From positions 41,950 to 105,949 of the forward strand of contig JAJPHV010000102.1 of NCBI GenBank assembly GCA_021325095.1: a stretch of 64,000 nucleotides of DNA. Direction: 5' to 3'. Origin of the DNA: Chloroflexota bacterium (GTDB taxonomy: Bacteria > Chloroflexota > Anaerolineae > Aggregatilineales > UBA2796). This document shows positions 32,635 to 42,290 of this stretch, one piece after another (the first letter of the stretch is position 1; the number at the start of each line of letters is the position of its first letter). A program made the translations under genes and the position numbers. The notes beneath the pieces were generated by a model that had not been told where the DNA came from, did not search any database, and saw only the letters and a program-made list of their open reading frames with translations.

Positions 32635-33960
32635 ATGCTGAAATTCACAGTTCCGCATCGCAGTTGGCTGTGGGTGGTCGGGCTGGCACTGCTGATTCGC
32701 CTGATCAGCGTGGCCGCGCTGCCGCTCAAGCTGGCCGATGACACACACTCCTACCTCGACAAGGGCGTGGAGATGGTGACGAATACCATCACACTGCCCA
32801 TCAACTTTGGCCCGCTGTATGCGCTGCTGTCGGGCGGTACTGTGGCCGCCCTCGGTGAGCAGCCCGCGCTGACCCTGCTGCGTCTGCTGCAAGCCGTTCT
32901 CGGCGCGCTCACCTGTGGCTTTGTCTGGCGCATGGCGTACCATCTGAGCCGCGATCCGCGCGTCGCCACCGTTGCGGGGCTAGGCATCGCACTCAACCCG
33001 ATCTTCATCATCGAAAACAACGCGCTCACCTCGGAAACACTCTTTATCTTCCTGCTGGCGTGGGGGCTATCGCTGTACGTAGCCGCGCCGGGCAGCCTGC
33101 GGGCACTGGCGGGCGTCGGCGGGCTGCTGGCCCTGGCGGCGCTGACTCGCGCCATGCTGCTGTTGTTTCCGCTTGGGCTGGCCGTTCACCTGTTCCTGAC
33201 CTGGCCCTGGCGGCGGGCCGTGCGCGGCGCAGCGGTGCTGCTGGTCATCTACGCAGCGGTGCTGGGCACGTGGACGCTCTACAACGTGCGCCACTTCAAC
33301 CGCGTGATCATCGGCGCGTCGGGCATGGGCGACTTCCTGTTGATGGGCGCAGTCGGCTACAACGGCGCGTCGGCAGTGGACGCGGCCTATGCACAGAACA
33401 ACGGCGGCCAGGTCCCGACGGGCGAACAGCGTAACCAGGTGGCGCTAAATGCCGTCGGCAGCAGCATCCTCGCCAACCCGCTGGGCTACGTGAGCGGGCG
33501 CGCCCGGCAGTTGTTGGACGCCCTGTTGCAGCCGCACCAGACCCCCTACTTCCCCGGCGAAAGCTTGAAAGCGCTGGCAGCAAACTGGTTGAATCAGGAT
33601 CGCAGCCTGTCCGGGCTGGCAAAGCTGGTGAGCGGAGACGCTTTCTGGCCCAAACTGTCGCTGTACGTGGCCCATTACGTCGCACTCATATTTGGCACAC
33701 TTGGCCTTCTTCTGACGCGGTGGCAGTGGAAGTCCTTCGCGCCCCTGAGCGGCCTGATCGCCTACACGTTGCTGCTGCACTTCTTTTTGCTGGCGCTGCC
33801 GCGCTACCTGTTCCCGATGATGCCCGCGCTGTGGGTCTTTGCGGCGGTGGGGTTGGTCTGGGTATGGAATCGGCTGGCGGTGCGAAGACGTTTACCTCAC
33901 CCCCTGACCCCCTCTCCAACTGGCGAGGGGGAACCGAGCGGCACTGCGCAGGGCCATTGA
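32635..33960 (+). CDS. GT39/ArnT-like membrane glycosyltransferase
   Basis: A 441-residue protein with about 10-11 TM helices. The first extracytoplasmic loop holds the GT-C-type acidic site (LADDTHSYLDKGV), and later loops ALNPIFIIENNALTSETLFI match the PMT/ArnT pattern. It would transfer a sugar from a polyprenyl-phosphate donor to a lipid or protein outside the membrane. The last ~25 residues (LPHPLTPSPTGEGEPSGTA) are read from the palindromic repeat at 33895 and are not part of the fold; the authentic C-terminus probably lies near residue 418. Confidence 0.82.
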   Translation: MLKFTVPHRSWLWVVGLALLIRLISVAALPLKLADDTHSYLDKGVEMVTNTITLPINFGPLYALLSGGTVAALGEQPALTLLRLLQAVLGALTCGFVWRMAYHLSRDPRVATVAGLGIALNPIFIIENNALTSETLFIFLLAWGLSLYVAAPGSLRALAGVGGLLALAALTRAMLLLFPLGLAVHLFLTWPWRRAVRGAAVLLVIYAAVLGTWTLYNVRHFNRVIIGASGMGDFLLMGAVGYNGASAVDAAYAQNNGGQVPTGEQRNQVALNAVGSSILANPLGYVSGRARQLLDALLQPHQTPYFPGESLKALAANWLNQDRSLSGLAKLVSGDAFWPKLSLYVAHYVALIFGTLGLLLTRWQWKSFAPLSGLIAYTLLLHFFLLALPRYLFPMMPALWVFAAVGLVWVWNRLAVRRRLPHPLTPSPTGEGEPSGTAQGH

Positions 33961-33998
33961 CTCCCCTCTCCGCGAAGTGGAGAGGGGCCGGGGTGAGG
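33895..33998. repeat. inverted doublet of the palindromic repeat (copies 3 and 4)
   Basis: One repeat reads left to right (33895-33931: CCTCACCCCCTGACC...GAGGGG) and its partner reads inverted (33961-33998: CCCCTCTCCGCGAAGTGGAG...GGGGTGAGG), enclosing a 29-base spacer with GGAACCGAGCGGCACTGC. It sits between the convergent GT39 and LiaF-like genes, and the GT39 stop codon lies inside it. The inverted-pair structure is that of a REP doublet or REPIN. Confidence 0.8.
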
Positions 33999-34005
33999 TG
34001 AAACC

Positions 34006-34797
34006 TTACATGAGCCGCACCGTGCCGAAGGTGCTGACCAGTTCGGCGTTGATCTGCGACTGGCTCTGTTCGTAGCCCAGGGTGGCGTAGACGCCCGGTT
34101 CCAGCATCAGGAAGCGCGCCTCGTCGATTTGCAGGCGGGCCAGCGGTTTGGCCTCGACGCGAATCACCGCCTGCACCGCCGGCGGCACGACCAGTGTCAC
34201 GTTGCCAAAGGTCGAATGCGCACGGATGTCGCCCCGCTTGCCGTCGGCCAACACCTCGGAGGCTACAATGCGGATGTCGCCAATGCCCGACGCGAGGTTG
34301 GCCTGTTCGATGCGCAAGCTGCGCAGGTCGATGTCCAGTTCGCCCAGGGCCGTGCTGATCAGGACTTTCCAGGGCAAATCCTTCGCCAGCCCGATCTCCC
34401 AGTCGGCCAGTGAGAAGGGCCAGGTCTGGCCGCGCTGCATGGTCAGCCGGGCGTGCGTGCCGCGCACACTCAGGCCAGGCCGCGAACGCGCCGTGTACTG
34501 CCCGGCCACCAACCGGCCCTCGCGGCGCAGCGCCCGGATCTTCACGTCGAGTTCGCCACTACTGGCTTCCAGCGAGGCCGACTGCACGCCGCCCCGCGTA
34601 ATGCCGAACGTCTGGGCCTGCCAGGTGATGCCCAGATCGCCGCGTATCAGCAGTTGCAGCCCGGCCAGCACCAGCAGCACAGGCCAGTATTGCAGCACGT
34701 CGAAATTCTCGATCAGCAGGAAGTTTTTGAGCAGCAGGAGGACACCGACTCCGATCAGCAAGATCGGCAAGACGAGCGGTGGACGACCTGGACGCAT
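34006..34797 (-). CDS. LiaF/toast-rack-type membrane protein
   Basis: A 263-residue protein with two N-terminal TM helices (VLPILLIGVGVLLLLKNFLL and WPVLLVLAGLQLLI), followed by a beta-helix-like C-terminal domain (about 75-263) with repeated alternating hydrophobic strands, such as VQSASLEASSGELDVKIRAL and LASGIGDIRIVASEVLADG. This layout matches DUF5668/LiaF-like proteins that take part in envelope-stress sensing. It starts six bases after the sigma factor stop; the run of GAG codons at the sigma C-terminus supplies its ribosome binding site. Confidence 0.75.
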   Translation of the reverse strand: MRPGRPPLVLPILLIGVGVLLLLKNFLLIENFDVLQYWPVLLVLAGLQLLIRGDLGITWQAQTFGITRGGVQSASLEASSGELDVKIRALRREGRLVAGQYTARSRPGLSVRGTHARLTMQRGQTWPFSLADWEIGLAKDLPWKVLISTALGELDIDLRSLRIEQANLASGIGDIRIVASEVLADGKRGDIRAHSTFGNVTLVVPPAVQAVIRVEAKPLARLQIDEARFLMLEPGVYATLGYEQSQSQINAELVSTFGTVRLM

Positions 34798-34803
34798 GGA
34801 CGG

Positions 34804-35997
<1,194 letters not shown>

Positions 35998-36021
35998 CCA
36001 CAATCCTGACACGAAACCGAG

Positions 36022-36051
36022 ATAAAAAAGCCCTGCCACCGGCGGCAGGGC
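36022..36051 (-). terminator. Rho-independent terminator of the Gld-like operon
   Basis: On the minus strand GCCCTGCC pairs with GGCAGGGC around GCCGGT, followed at once by TTTTTTATC. It lies 35-64 bases after the DUF4340 stop and 25 bases before the sigma start, so it separates the two transcription units. Confidence 0.85.
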
Positions 36052-36085
36052 GTCTACTGCAATACGCTGGTGTAGTGCACTGCGG

Positions 36086-36628
36086 CTATGGGTTGGGGTT
36101 CGCTGCCAGACGGACAAGTTGAGCGACTTGCTGCATATCCGCCTGCAAGACCGGCCCACCGTCGCCGCGCTGGATATAGGAGTAAGTCTGAGCAGAATTC
36201 GGGTCGCCTACGCGCAACGTGTAGGAAACCTTCCCAACGCTGAATCGCAACACGAACAGACCGCCATCCGCCAAACCAAACGCCTTCAAGTCCGTGCTCT
36301 CTAACACCCGATTATAGCGCAGGGTTGGCAAAATCTGGATCATTCGCGTGACCTGCCCCAGATCAACCTGGATGGGTTTGCCGTCCCCGTCCGTGGCGAC
36401 CCAATCACCTGGCACCTTGTCCAGGACGATCTTACGCTTCCAGCCGGGATTTTCCAACTCGATGTGCGTGATCTGGCGCGCGTCGATGCCGGGGAACACT
36501 TCGGGCAGCGCCGTTGGGTACGGCACGTAGGCGGCGTTGTTCTGCTGCGCCAGGTTGACCAGGTAGGCCACCGCCAGCAGGCCGACGAACAGGACAATCA
36601 GGAGCCGGGTCGTGCGGTTATTGACCAT
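36086..36628 (-). CDS. DUF4340-family protein
   Basis: A 180-residue exported protein: TM anchor ([18 protein letters not shown]) and an outer domain with [33 protein letters not shown] and [20 protein letters not shown]. The pattern matches DUF4340 units found beside GldG/GldF transporters. Only one repeat unit is present, so it is short for the family. It is the last gene of a four-gene operon and probably works with the transport complex at the outer face. Confidence 0.8.
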   Translation of the reverse strand: MVNNRTTRLLIVLFVGLLAVAYLVNLAQQNNAAYVPYPTALPEVFPGIDARQITHIELENPGWKRKIVLDKVPGDWVATDGDGKPIQVDLGQVTRMIQILPTLRYNRVLESTDLKAFGLADGGLFVLRFSVGKVSYTLRVGDPNSAQTYSYIQRGDGGPVLQADMQQVAQLVRLAANPNP

Positions 36629-36659
36629 CAGGCCATCAGTTTCGCCATCACTTTTGCCA

Positions 36660-38297
36660 TCACTGCCGCCGCAGACGATCCCACCAGACGAAACCGCCCG
36701 CCACCAGCACCAGCCCCGGCAGGACGATCAGCGTGACGATCAGCACCAGGTTCAGGGAGCCGCTATCGACAATGAGCGGAAGCTGCTTGCTGACCGGGTT
36801 AACCGTGATGTTGGTCAGGTAATGGGTCAGCCAGTCGATCATGTTCGTCCACAGGTACTGACCGTCGAAATCCGTGATCAGATCATTGTATACCCAGTCC
36901 GACTCACCCATGGCGATCAGCCGGGCACTGTTCTTCTTATTTTCCGCCGCGACGAGCATGGTGAGCGGGCCGCGTAGATCGCCTGCTTCCAGGGTCAGGT
37001 TGGCTTTGTCGTCCGGGTTGGCTGCCACCTTGCGCACGTTCATCTTGCCCACCGACTGATCGGAGGACAGGATAAGCGGAAATACATCGATGTCCGGGCG
37101 CGCTGTCTTGTCCACCTCCCACGATTGGGCAATGGTCATCAGCGGGCGGACAGGCACAGAACCGGCCTGATCCCGGTTCGTGATCGGGTGATGGGCGACG
37201 CTGGCCGCCAGCAGCCGGTAGGGGTCTTGCACATACGACTTGGGATCATAGACGATGTCGTTCTGCGGGCGAATGCCCCACGTCTCCCACAGGTATTTTG
37301 CCATCGGGCTGTCCGGGGAGACCATGAACTGAATCTGGCCCCGGTAGGCGGGCTTCGCCAGCAACAGCAGTTTGCCGCCGTTGGCGAGGTACTCGGCCAC
37401 CTTGTTGACCTCACCCTGCTCCAGGTCGCGCTCCGGACGGAGCATGACCAGGGCCGTCGTGCCCGGTGGGATCGGCTCGTTCTTCAGGTCAATCGTCCCG
37501 GTGATAATGCCGACCTTTTCCATCCCGGCACGGATAGCGTAAGCGTCTTCCTGCCTGGTGATGTCTGTGCCGATCTCGTTGTGGCCGACGGTGAACAGTA
37601 CCCGGTATTTGCCCTGTGCTTCCAACTGCAAGATCGCCTCCGCGATCCAGGGTTCGCGGGCATAGTCGCCCTTCATCTTAACCGTGCGCTGCAAGTTGGG
37701 CTGCCCCTGCGCGTCCAGGGCCGAGAGGTAGATGCCGAACGACCCGACCAGGCCGAAGTTGGTGGCGACGCCCGGCTGTTCGTCCGGATCGACAAACACC
37801 AGCTTGATCCGGTCGGGTGCGGCATCAGCGAACATGCGCAGGACGGGCGTGTCGAGCGCCTGATCGCCCAGGCGCGTGCTGTTATAGAAAGCTGTGATCT
37901 GCACCGGCTCCTGCAAATTCTGGACGACGGACCGAACATCCGACTTGAGCGAGTAATAGTGCAGGCTGGTCAGGTCTGCCGCCACGCCCGAATTGGCCGT
38001 CAGCGTATAGACGATGGCGACGATCCCGATCACCAGGACGCTGGTCAGGAGGCTGTTGCTGCCATAAAGCGCCTGCCGTCCGCTGATCAGGGTTCTGAAG
38101 TCGTTGGGGGCCAGTACCGTCCACAGCCCGATGCCGACGATCCCGATCACCGCACCGAGCAGCACCAGCGCGGTGATATCGTGCTGCAACAGGTAAGCCA
38201 GCACCGCCACGACCAGCCCGATCCCGCCGATGCCGCTGCTGAGGCGCGCCACCGCCAGCCGATCCAGCAGCAGGCGACCCTCACGGTTGCTGCTCAT
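36660..38297 (-). CDS. GldG-like ABC transporter accessory protein
   Basis: A 545-residue membrane protein: cytoplasmic N-terminus, one or two TM helices (VLAYLLQHDITALVLLGAVI), a long extracytoplasmic domain with ITAFYNSTRLGDQALDTPVL, KMKGDYAREPWIAEAILQLE and VGHNEIGTDITRQEDAYAI, and a C-terminal TM helix (LVLIVTLIVLPGLVLVAGGF). This matches ABC-type uncharacterised GldG proteins. ATG at 38297 has GGAGG before it and overlaps the GldF-like stop as ATGA. Substrate unknown. Confidence 0.85.
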   Translation of the reverse strand: MSSNREGRLLLDRLAVARLSSGIGGIGLVVAVLAYLLQHDITALVLLGAVIGIVGIGLWTVLAPNDFRTLISGRQALYGSNSLLTSVLVIGIVAIVYTLTANSGVAADLTSLHYYSLKSDVRSVVQNLQEPVQITAFYNSTRLGDQALDTPVLRMFADAAPDRIKLVFVDPDEQPGVATNFGLVGSFGIYLSALDAQGQPNLQRTVKMKGDYAREPWIAEAILQLEAQGKYRVLFTVGHNEIGTDITRQEDAYAIRAGMEKVGIITGTIDLKNEPIPPGTTALVMLRPERDLEQGEVNKVAEYLANGGKLLLLAKPAYRGQIQFMVSPDSPMAKYLWETWGIRPQNDIVYDPKSYVQDPYRLLAASVAHHPITNRDQAGSVPVRPLMTIAQSWEVDKTARPDIDVFPLILSSDQSVGKMNVRKVAANPDDKANLTLEAGDLRGPLTMLVAAENKKNSARLIAMGESDWVYNDLITDFDGQYLWTNMIDWLTHYLTNITVNPVSKQLPLIVDSGSLNLVLIVTLIVLPGLVLVAGGFVWWDRLRRQ

Positions 38298-39022
38298 CGC
38301 CACCTCCGCGACTCAACCAGGCGCGTCGTCACAAAGAGCATAATGGTGATCGCACCGACAAAAAACACCAGATCATTGAGGCGCACCAGCCCGACGGCGA
38401 AGGAATACAGGTAATGGCTCTGGAAGCTGAACGTGCGCACTAACTCGGCAAAGGGCCGGTTGTCGATCAGCTTGCCCACCAGGTCGGCCAGCCACAGCAG
38501 CACCAGCGAGGCCGTGCTCAGGAACGCGGCGACGATCTGGTTTTCGGTCAGTGCCGAGAAGAGCAATCCCACCGCAATCGACGCGCCCCCGTACAGCCAC
38601 ACGCCGAAGTAGGCACTGATGACTTTGCCCAGGTCGGGCGGACTGAGCCAGATCAGCAGGATTTGATAGACGAGCGTCAGGGCCAGGATGATGCTGAAGT
38701 AGCCCCACGCGCCCAGGAATTTGCCGAGCACGATGTCGCCGTCGCGCACGGGCAGCGTCATCAGCAGTTCAATGGTTCCTTCACGGTGCTCCTCGGCCAT
38801 CAACCGCATGGTCAGCAGCGGCGCGAAGAAGAGGGTAAAGTACGCGAAATAGGTCAGGATAACCGACCCATCGGTGGGCGCACGCCCGCCGTTGCGTGCC
38901 GCCAGATCGTTGTTGAAGACGAAACCGCCCAGCACCAGCACCGCAAACGCCACCAGGTAGGCAATGGGCGAGGTGAAATACTGCGCCAGTTCGCGGCGGA
39001 AGATGATCCACAGACTACGCAC
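38294..39022 (-). CDS. ABC-2-type permease (GldF-like)
   Basis: A 242-residue permease with about six TM helices: LWIIFRRELAQYFTSPIAYL, LTYFAYFTLFFAPLLTMRLM, EHREGTIELLMTLPVRDGDI, FSIILALTLVYQILLIWLS, and LLSALTENQIVAAFLSTASL. EEHREGTIELLMTLP is the signature cytoplasmic motif of ABC-2 permeases. It starts at GTG 39022, overlapping the ATPase gene by eight bases, and ends overlapping the GldG-like start. Confidence 0.9.
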   Translation of the reverse strand: MRSLWIIFRRELAQYFTSPIAYLVAFAVLVLGGFVFNNDLAARNGGRAPTDGSVILTYFAYFTLFFAPLLTMRLMAEEHREGTIELLMTLPVRDGDIVLGKFLGAWGYFSIILALTLVYQILLIWLSPPDLGKVISAYFGVWLYGGASIAVGLLFSALTENQIVAAFLSTASLVLLWLADLVGKLIDNRPFAELVRTFSFQSHYLYSFAVGLVRLNDLVFFVGAITIMLFVTTRLVESRRWR

Positions 39023-39986
39023 GAACTTTGTCCTTCTTTTTCGGTTGGATTTGTTTTACGCTGCCGTCCGAGCCGGGGCGCGTGGTCAGTTCCAGGAAAA
39101 TATCTTCGAGCGACATCGCCAGCGGGCGCAGTTCGAGCAGTTGCCAGCCCGCACCGACGACGGACGAGGCGATCCGCGCCCGCACGTCGATCAGGCCGCT
39201 AACGGTCACGACGTAGCCGTCGTTGTATGGCTCGGCGCTGGCAACCCCGGTGACGGCGGCCAGGCCCTTGCGTGCCGCTTCGGGCGTCACACCGCCGACG
39301 CGCACAAACAGCCGTCCACCCTGCTGCAAGCGTTCGCGGAGCACCTGCGGCGCGTCCATCGCCACGATGTGGCCCCGGTCAATGATGATCACGCGGTCAC
39401 AGACCTGTTCCGCTTCAGAAAGGATGTGAGTGCTGAACAGGATGGTGTGGTTTTTGCCCAGGCCGCGCACCAGGTCGCGCACTTCGAGTGTTTGCAATGG
39501 ATCGAGGCCGATGGTCGGCTCGTCCAGGATCAGTACTTCGGGGTCGTGGACGATGGCCTGCGCCAGCCCGACGCGCTGGCGCATCCCTTTCGTGATGTTG
39601 CGGATCAGGCTGTGCCGCCGCTCGTACATGCCGACGGTCTTCAGTACGTCGTCCACGCGGCTGGCTGCCTCCTTGACCCCGCGCAGGTCGGCGATGTAGC
39701 GGACGTAGCCCCCGACGGTCATGTCCGGGTAAAGCGGCACGGTTTCGGGCAGGTAGCCGACGTGCCGCCGCACGTCAATCGACTGGTGAAACACGTCGTA
39801 CCCGGCGATCCTGGCCGTCCCTTCGGTGGGCGGCATGTAGCCGGTCAGGATGCGCATGGTCGTGGTTTTGCCCGCACCGTTCGGCCCCAGGAAGCCCAGG
39901 ATTTCACCCGGCTCGCCTTTGAAGCTGATGTCGGACACGGCGGTAAACGCTCCGTAACGCTTGGTGAGATGCTCTACTTCGATCAT
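39015..39986 (-). CDS. ABC-2-type transporter ATPase (GldA-like)
   Basis: A 323-residue ABC ATPase: Walker A GFLGPNGAGKTTTMRILTG, Q-loop IGYLPETVPLYPDMTVGGY, signature NITKGMRQRVGLAQAIVHDP, Walker B VLILDEPTIGLDPLQT, and switch His in ILFSTHILSEAEQVCDRV. A C-terminal extension of about 100 residues contains the usual DUF4162-like region. It starts the operon and diverges from moeA, 150 bases away. Confidence 0.94.
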   Translation of the reverse strand: MIEVEHLTKRYGAFTAVSDISFKGEPGEILGFLGPNGAGKTTTMRILTGYMPPTEGTARIAGYDVFHQSIDVRRHVGYLPETVPLYPDMTVGGYVRYIADLRGVKEAASRVDDVLKTVGMYERRHSLIRNITKGMRQRVGLAQAIVHDPEVLILDEPTIGLDPLQTLEVRDLVRGLGKNHTILFSTHILSEAEQVCDRVIIIDRGHIVAMDAPQVLRERLQQGGRLFVRVGGVTPEAARKGLAAVTGVASAEPYNDGYVVTVSGLIDVRARIASSVVGAGWQLLELRPLAMSLEDIFLELTTRPGSDGSVKQIQPKKKDKVRA

Positions 39987-40136
39987 CGGCTATCCTGTTC
40001 GCCTGCTATCGAAGGTTATCCTAACCTCCCATTTCAGCTTGTCAAGCAAATCGGACAAGACCCGCACACTTTGGTTACGGCTTATAATTGGATTCGGAAC
40101 GGCGTGTGGGGTGCCGTAATTCTCGAGTTGGCTCCA

Positions 40137-41375
40137 ATGACCGGAACGCCCGAATTTTTCACCGTTCAGCCTGTCAAGGCCGCCCTGGATACACTCTTTG
40201 AACACTACCGCCCCGAACCGCGCCGGGTGACGCTCGACACGCGCGAAGCCCTGGGCCGGGTGCTGGCCGTCGCGCCGCGCTCGCCTATCGACCTGCCGGC
40301 GTTCGTGCGCAGCACGATGGATGGTTACGCCGTCCGCGCCTCGGATACGTTCGGCGCCTCGCAGTCGCTCCCGGCCTATCTGACGTGCGTCGGGCGCGTG
40401 CCGATGGGTTCGCCCCCGACGTTTACCGTCAATCCGGGCCAGTGCGCGGAAATCTATACAGGCGCGATGCTGCCGCCCGGTGCGGATGCCGTCGTCATGA
40501 TCGAGCGCACGCAGCCATTCGGCGAGAACGAGATTGAGGTGCTGGCTCCCGCTGCGCCCGGCGAAAACCTGGTGCAGATCGGCGAGGACGTGGCACAAGG
40601 TGAACCTATCCTGGCCGCCGGACACCGCCTGCGCCCACAGGACATTGGCGGGCTGCTGGCGGTGGGTATCCTGACCGTCGAAGTCAGTGAGCCGCCGCGC
40701 GTGGGCATCCTGAGCAGCGGCGATGAACTTGTGCCGCCGGAAGAGTCGCCTGCGCCCGGACAGGTACGCGACATCAACAGCCATACGCTGGCGGCGCTGG
40801 CGCAGCAGGCGGGCGCGGCGGTCACGCAGTTTGGCATTGCCCGCGACAGGCTGGACGATCTGGCCGGACGTGCCCGATCCGCTCTGGAACAGGTCGATAT
40901 CCTGGTCATGACTGCCGGGAGTTCGGTCAGCACCCGCGACCTGACCCGCCAGGTGATCGGTGGCCTGGGTGCGCCGGGCATTTTGCAGCACGGGCTGGCC
41001 GTCAAGCCGGGCAAGCCGACCATCCTCGCCGTCTGCAACGGCAAGCCTGTGATCGGGCTGCCCGGCAACCCGGTCTCGGCGCTGCTTGTCGCCCGCCAGA
41101 TTTTGCTGCCCATCATCCGGCGCGCACTGGGCGAAGCACCCACGCTGGCGGCGACGGTCAAGGCCATCCTGAGCGCAAACGTGGCCTCTGCCGCCGGGCG
41201 CGACGATCTGGTTCCGGTGCGGCTGGTGGAACGGGACGGCATGACCTACGCCGAGCCGGTTTTTGGCAAGTCGAACCTGATCTATACGCTGGTCGATGCC
41301 GACGGCCTGCTGCACGTGCCGCTGAACAGCACGGGACTGAAAGCGGGAAGTGTCGTGGACGTAAGTATGTTCTGA
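40137..41375 (+). CDS. moeA: molybdopterin molybdenumtransferase (MoeA)
   Basis: A 412-residue MoeA that inserts molybdate into adenylylated molybdopterin. Domain order: the N-terminal linker domain, catalytic domain (about 30-170) with DLPAFVRSTMDGYAVRASDT, YTGAMLPPGADAVVMIERTQ and EDVAQGEPILAAGHRLRPQD, then a MogA-like domain with ILSSGDELVPP, REINSHTLAAL (read as RDINSHT), MTAGSSVSTRDLTRQVI and PVIGLPGNPVSALLVARQ, and a C-terminal beta domain. ATG at 40137 starts the family sequence; the frame stays open far upstream only as an antisense shadow of the ABC operon. A second MoeA lies at 42291. Confidence 0.93.
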   Translation: MTGTPEFFTVQPVKAALDTLFEHYRPEPRRVTLDTREALGRVLAVAPRSPIDLPAFVRSTMDGYAVRASDTFGASQSLPAYLTCVGRVPMGSPPTFTVNPGQCAEIYTGAMLPPGADAVVMIERTQPFGENEIEVLAPAAPGENLVQIGEDVAQGEPILAAGHRLRPQDIGGLLAVGILTVEVSEPPRVGILSSGDELVPPEESPAPGQVRDINSHTLAALAQQAGAAVTQFGIARDRLDDLAGRARSALEQVDILVMTAGSSVSTRDLTRQVIGGLGAPGILQHGLAVKPGKPTILAVCNGKPVIGLPGNPVSALLVARQILLPIIRRALGEAPTLAATVKAILSANVASAAGRDDLVPVRLVERDGMTYAEPVFGKSNLIYTLVDADGLLHVPLNSTGLKAGSVVDVSMF

Positions 41376-41388
41376 TGTGTGTGGGCGT

Positions 41389-41835
41389 TTATTCGCCCGG
41401 TGGATGCCAGCCCGCAGACACCCAGTTTGTTCGCACCCGCAGTGCTTCGGGATCATCTGCCAGATGCAATGCGATGACAGTTGCACGGCCAGCCGGTGTC
41501 AACCCGACAATTCGGATACCGTCTTCCGTCCAGCGGAAATGTTCGAGCCAGCGCTGAGTACGCGGGTTAAAAAGGGCCACCATCTCGCCCGTTTCGGGAT
41601 CAACAGCGGAGGTCTTATCACTTTTGTGTCCATTACAAATTGGGCAAGCCAGCCACAGGTTCGGCTCTTCGTCCGCAGCGGGGTCGTCCTGCGGAAAACG
41701 TGAGCGGGGAACGATATGTTCGATTTCGAGCCGGGCCATCACCAGTTCTTGCGGACTCAAGCAATACCCGCAACGATTCTTCGCTTCTTCCCGAACGCGG
41801 CGTTCGACTTCGGCAGGGATGTGCGGGCGAGCCAT
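41389..41835 (-). CDS. HNH endonuclease-like protein (cassette A)
   Basis: A 148-residue protein. Zinc-binding pairs CGYC (about 22-25) and CPIC, with the catalytic HNH block LEIEHIVPRSRFPQ to NLWLACPICNGHKSDK. The C-terminal half (DPETGEMVALFNPRTQRW, GLTPAGRATVIALHL) is shared with the second HNH protein at 59893, so both belong to one family. The family is widespread in cyanobacteria and Chloroflexota as multi-copy genes of unknown role. It lies 18 bases after the small partner gene at 41854, as an inserted pair between the two moeA genes. Confidence 0.85.
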   Translation of the reverse strand: MARPHIPAEVERRVREEAKNRCGYCLSPQELVMARLEIEHIVPRSRFPQDDPAADEEPNLWLACPICNGHKSDKTSAVDPETGEMVALFNPRTQRWLEHFRWTEDGIRIVGLTPAGRATVIALHLADDPEALRVRTNWVSAGWHPPGE

Positions 41836-41853
41836 CGAAAGTGCGGTGAGTGC

Positions 41854-42216
41854 CTAGCCCAACGGTGGGCGCAGTCCGCGCTGCACTGCAACACGCAACG
41901 CCTCAGATTTCCGAACCAACCCACGACGATAAACCTGCATCAATTCATCCAGCCGAACGCGGCGGGCATCGTCCAGTTGTCCTTCGCGCTGGTCGGCCAG
42001 CAAATCGCTCAGTTCGGCCTGGTCGGTTTCACTCATCGCCATATCGCACAGCACCAATACCTGTTCATCCGGCAGACTCTCGACAGGCAGATCTCTGACA
42101 CTTCGATCCACCAGTTCACTCAGCACTGCGCCCGGATCACGCCCGGTGCGCGCCGCGATCTCGTGGATGAGACGCGCAGTTGTCTCGGAAATCTCAATCG
42201 TGACCATTTCGCTCAT
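41854..42216 (-). CDS. small partner protein of the HNH cassette A
   Basis: A 120-residue protein. The N-terminus (MVTIEISETTARLIHEIAAR) resembles a ribbon-helix-helix strand-helix start. The C-terminal half has the motif LSDLLADQREGQLDDARRVR followed by LDELMQVYRRGLVRKSEALR, which matches the shape of the partner at 60330 (FLLDKNRNGKLTAEEQTELE, then IRLKAHAYKAL). The pattern LL..NR.G.LT..E...L..+ ... +LKA.A is common beside such HNH genes. Function unknown; an antitoxin-like or substrate-recruiting role is possible. Confidence 0.6.
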   Translation of the reverse strand: MSEMVTIEISETTARLIHEIAARTGRDPGAVLSELVDRSVRDLPVESLPDEQVLVLCDMAMSETDQAELSDLLADQREGQLDDARRVRLDELMQVYRRGLVRKSEALRVAVQRGLRPPLG

Positions 42217-42290
42217 GAAACACCTCTTGCTGCTGCGTGTTTCTATTCTAACACAGCCGATTTATGAGATGCGGCAAAATAGATAGCGCC

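Noticed and set aside
38964..40136. Long open frame running into moeA from upstream
   Set aside because: It is antisense to the Gld-like ATPase and permease genes, which have strong motifs; MoeA homology begins only at 40137.
39990..41486. 498-codon minus-strand frame
   Set aside because: It is antisense to moeA, whose catalytic motifs are intact.
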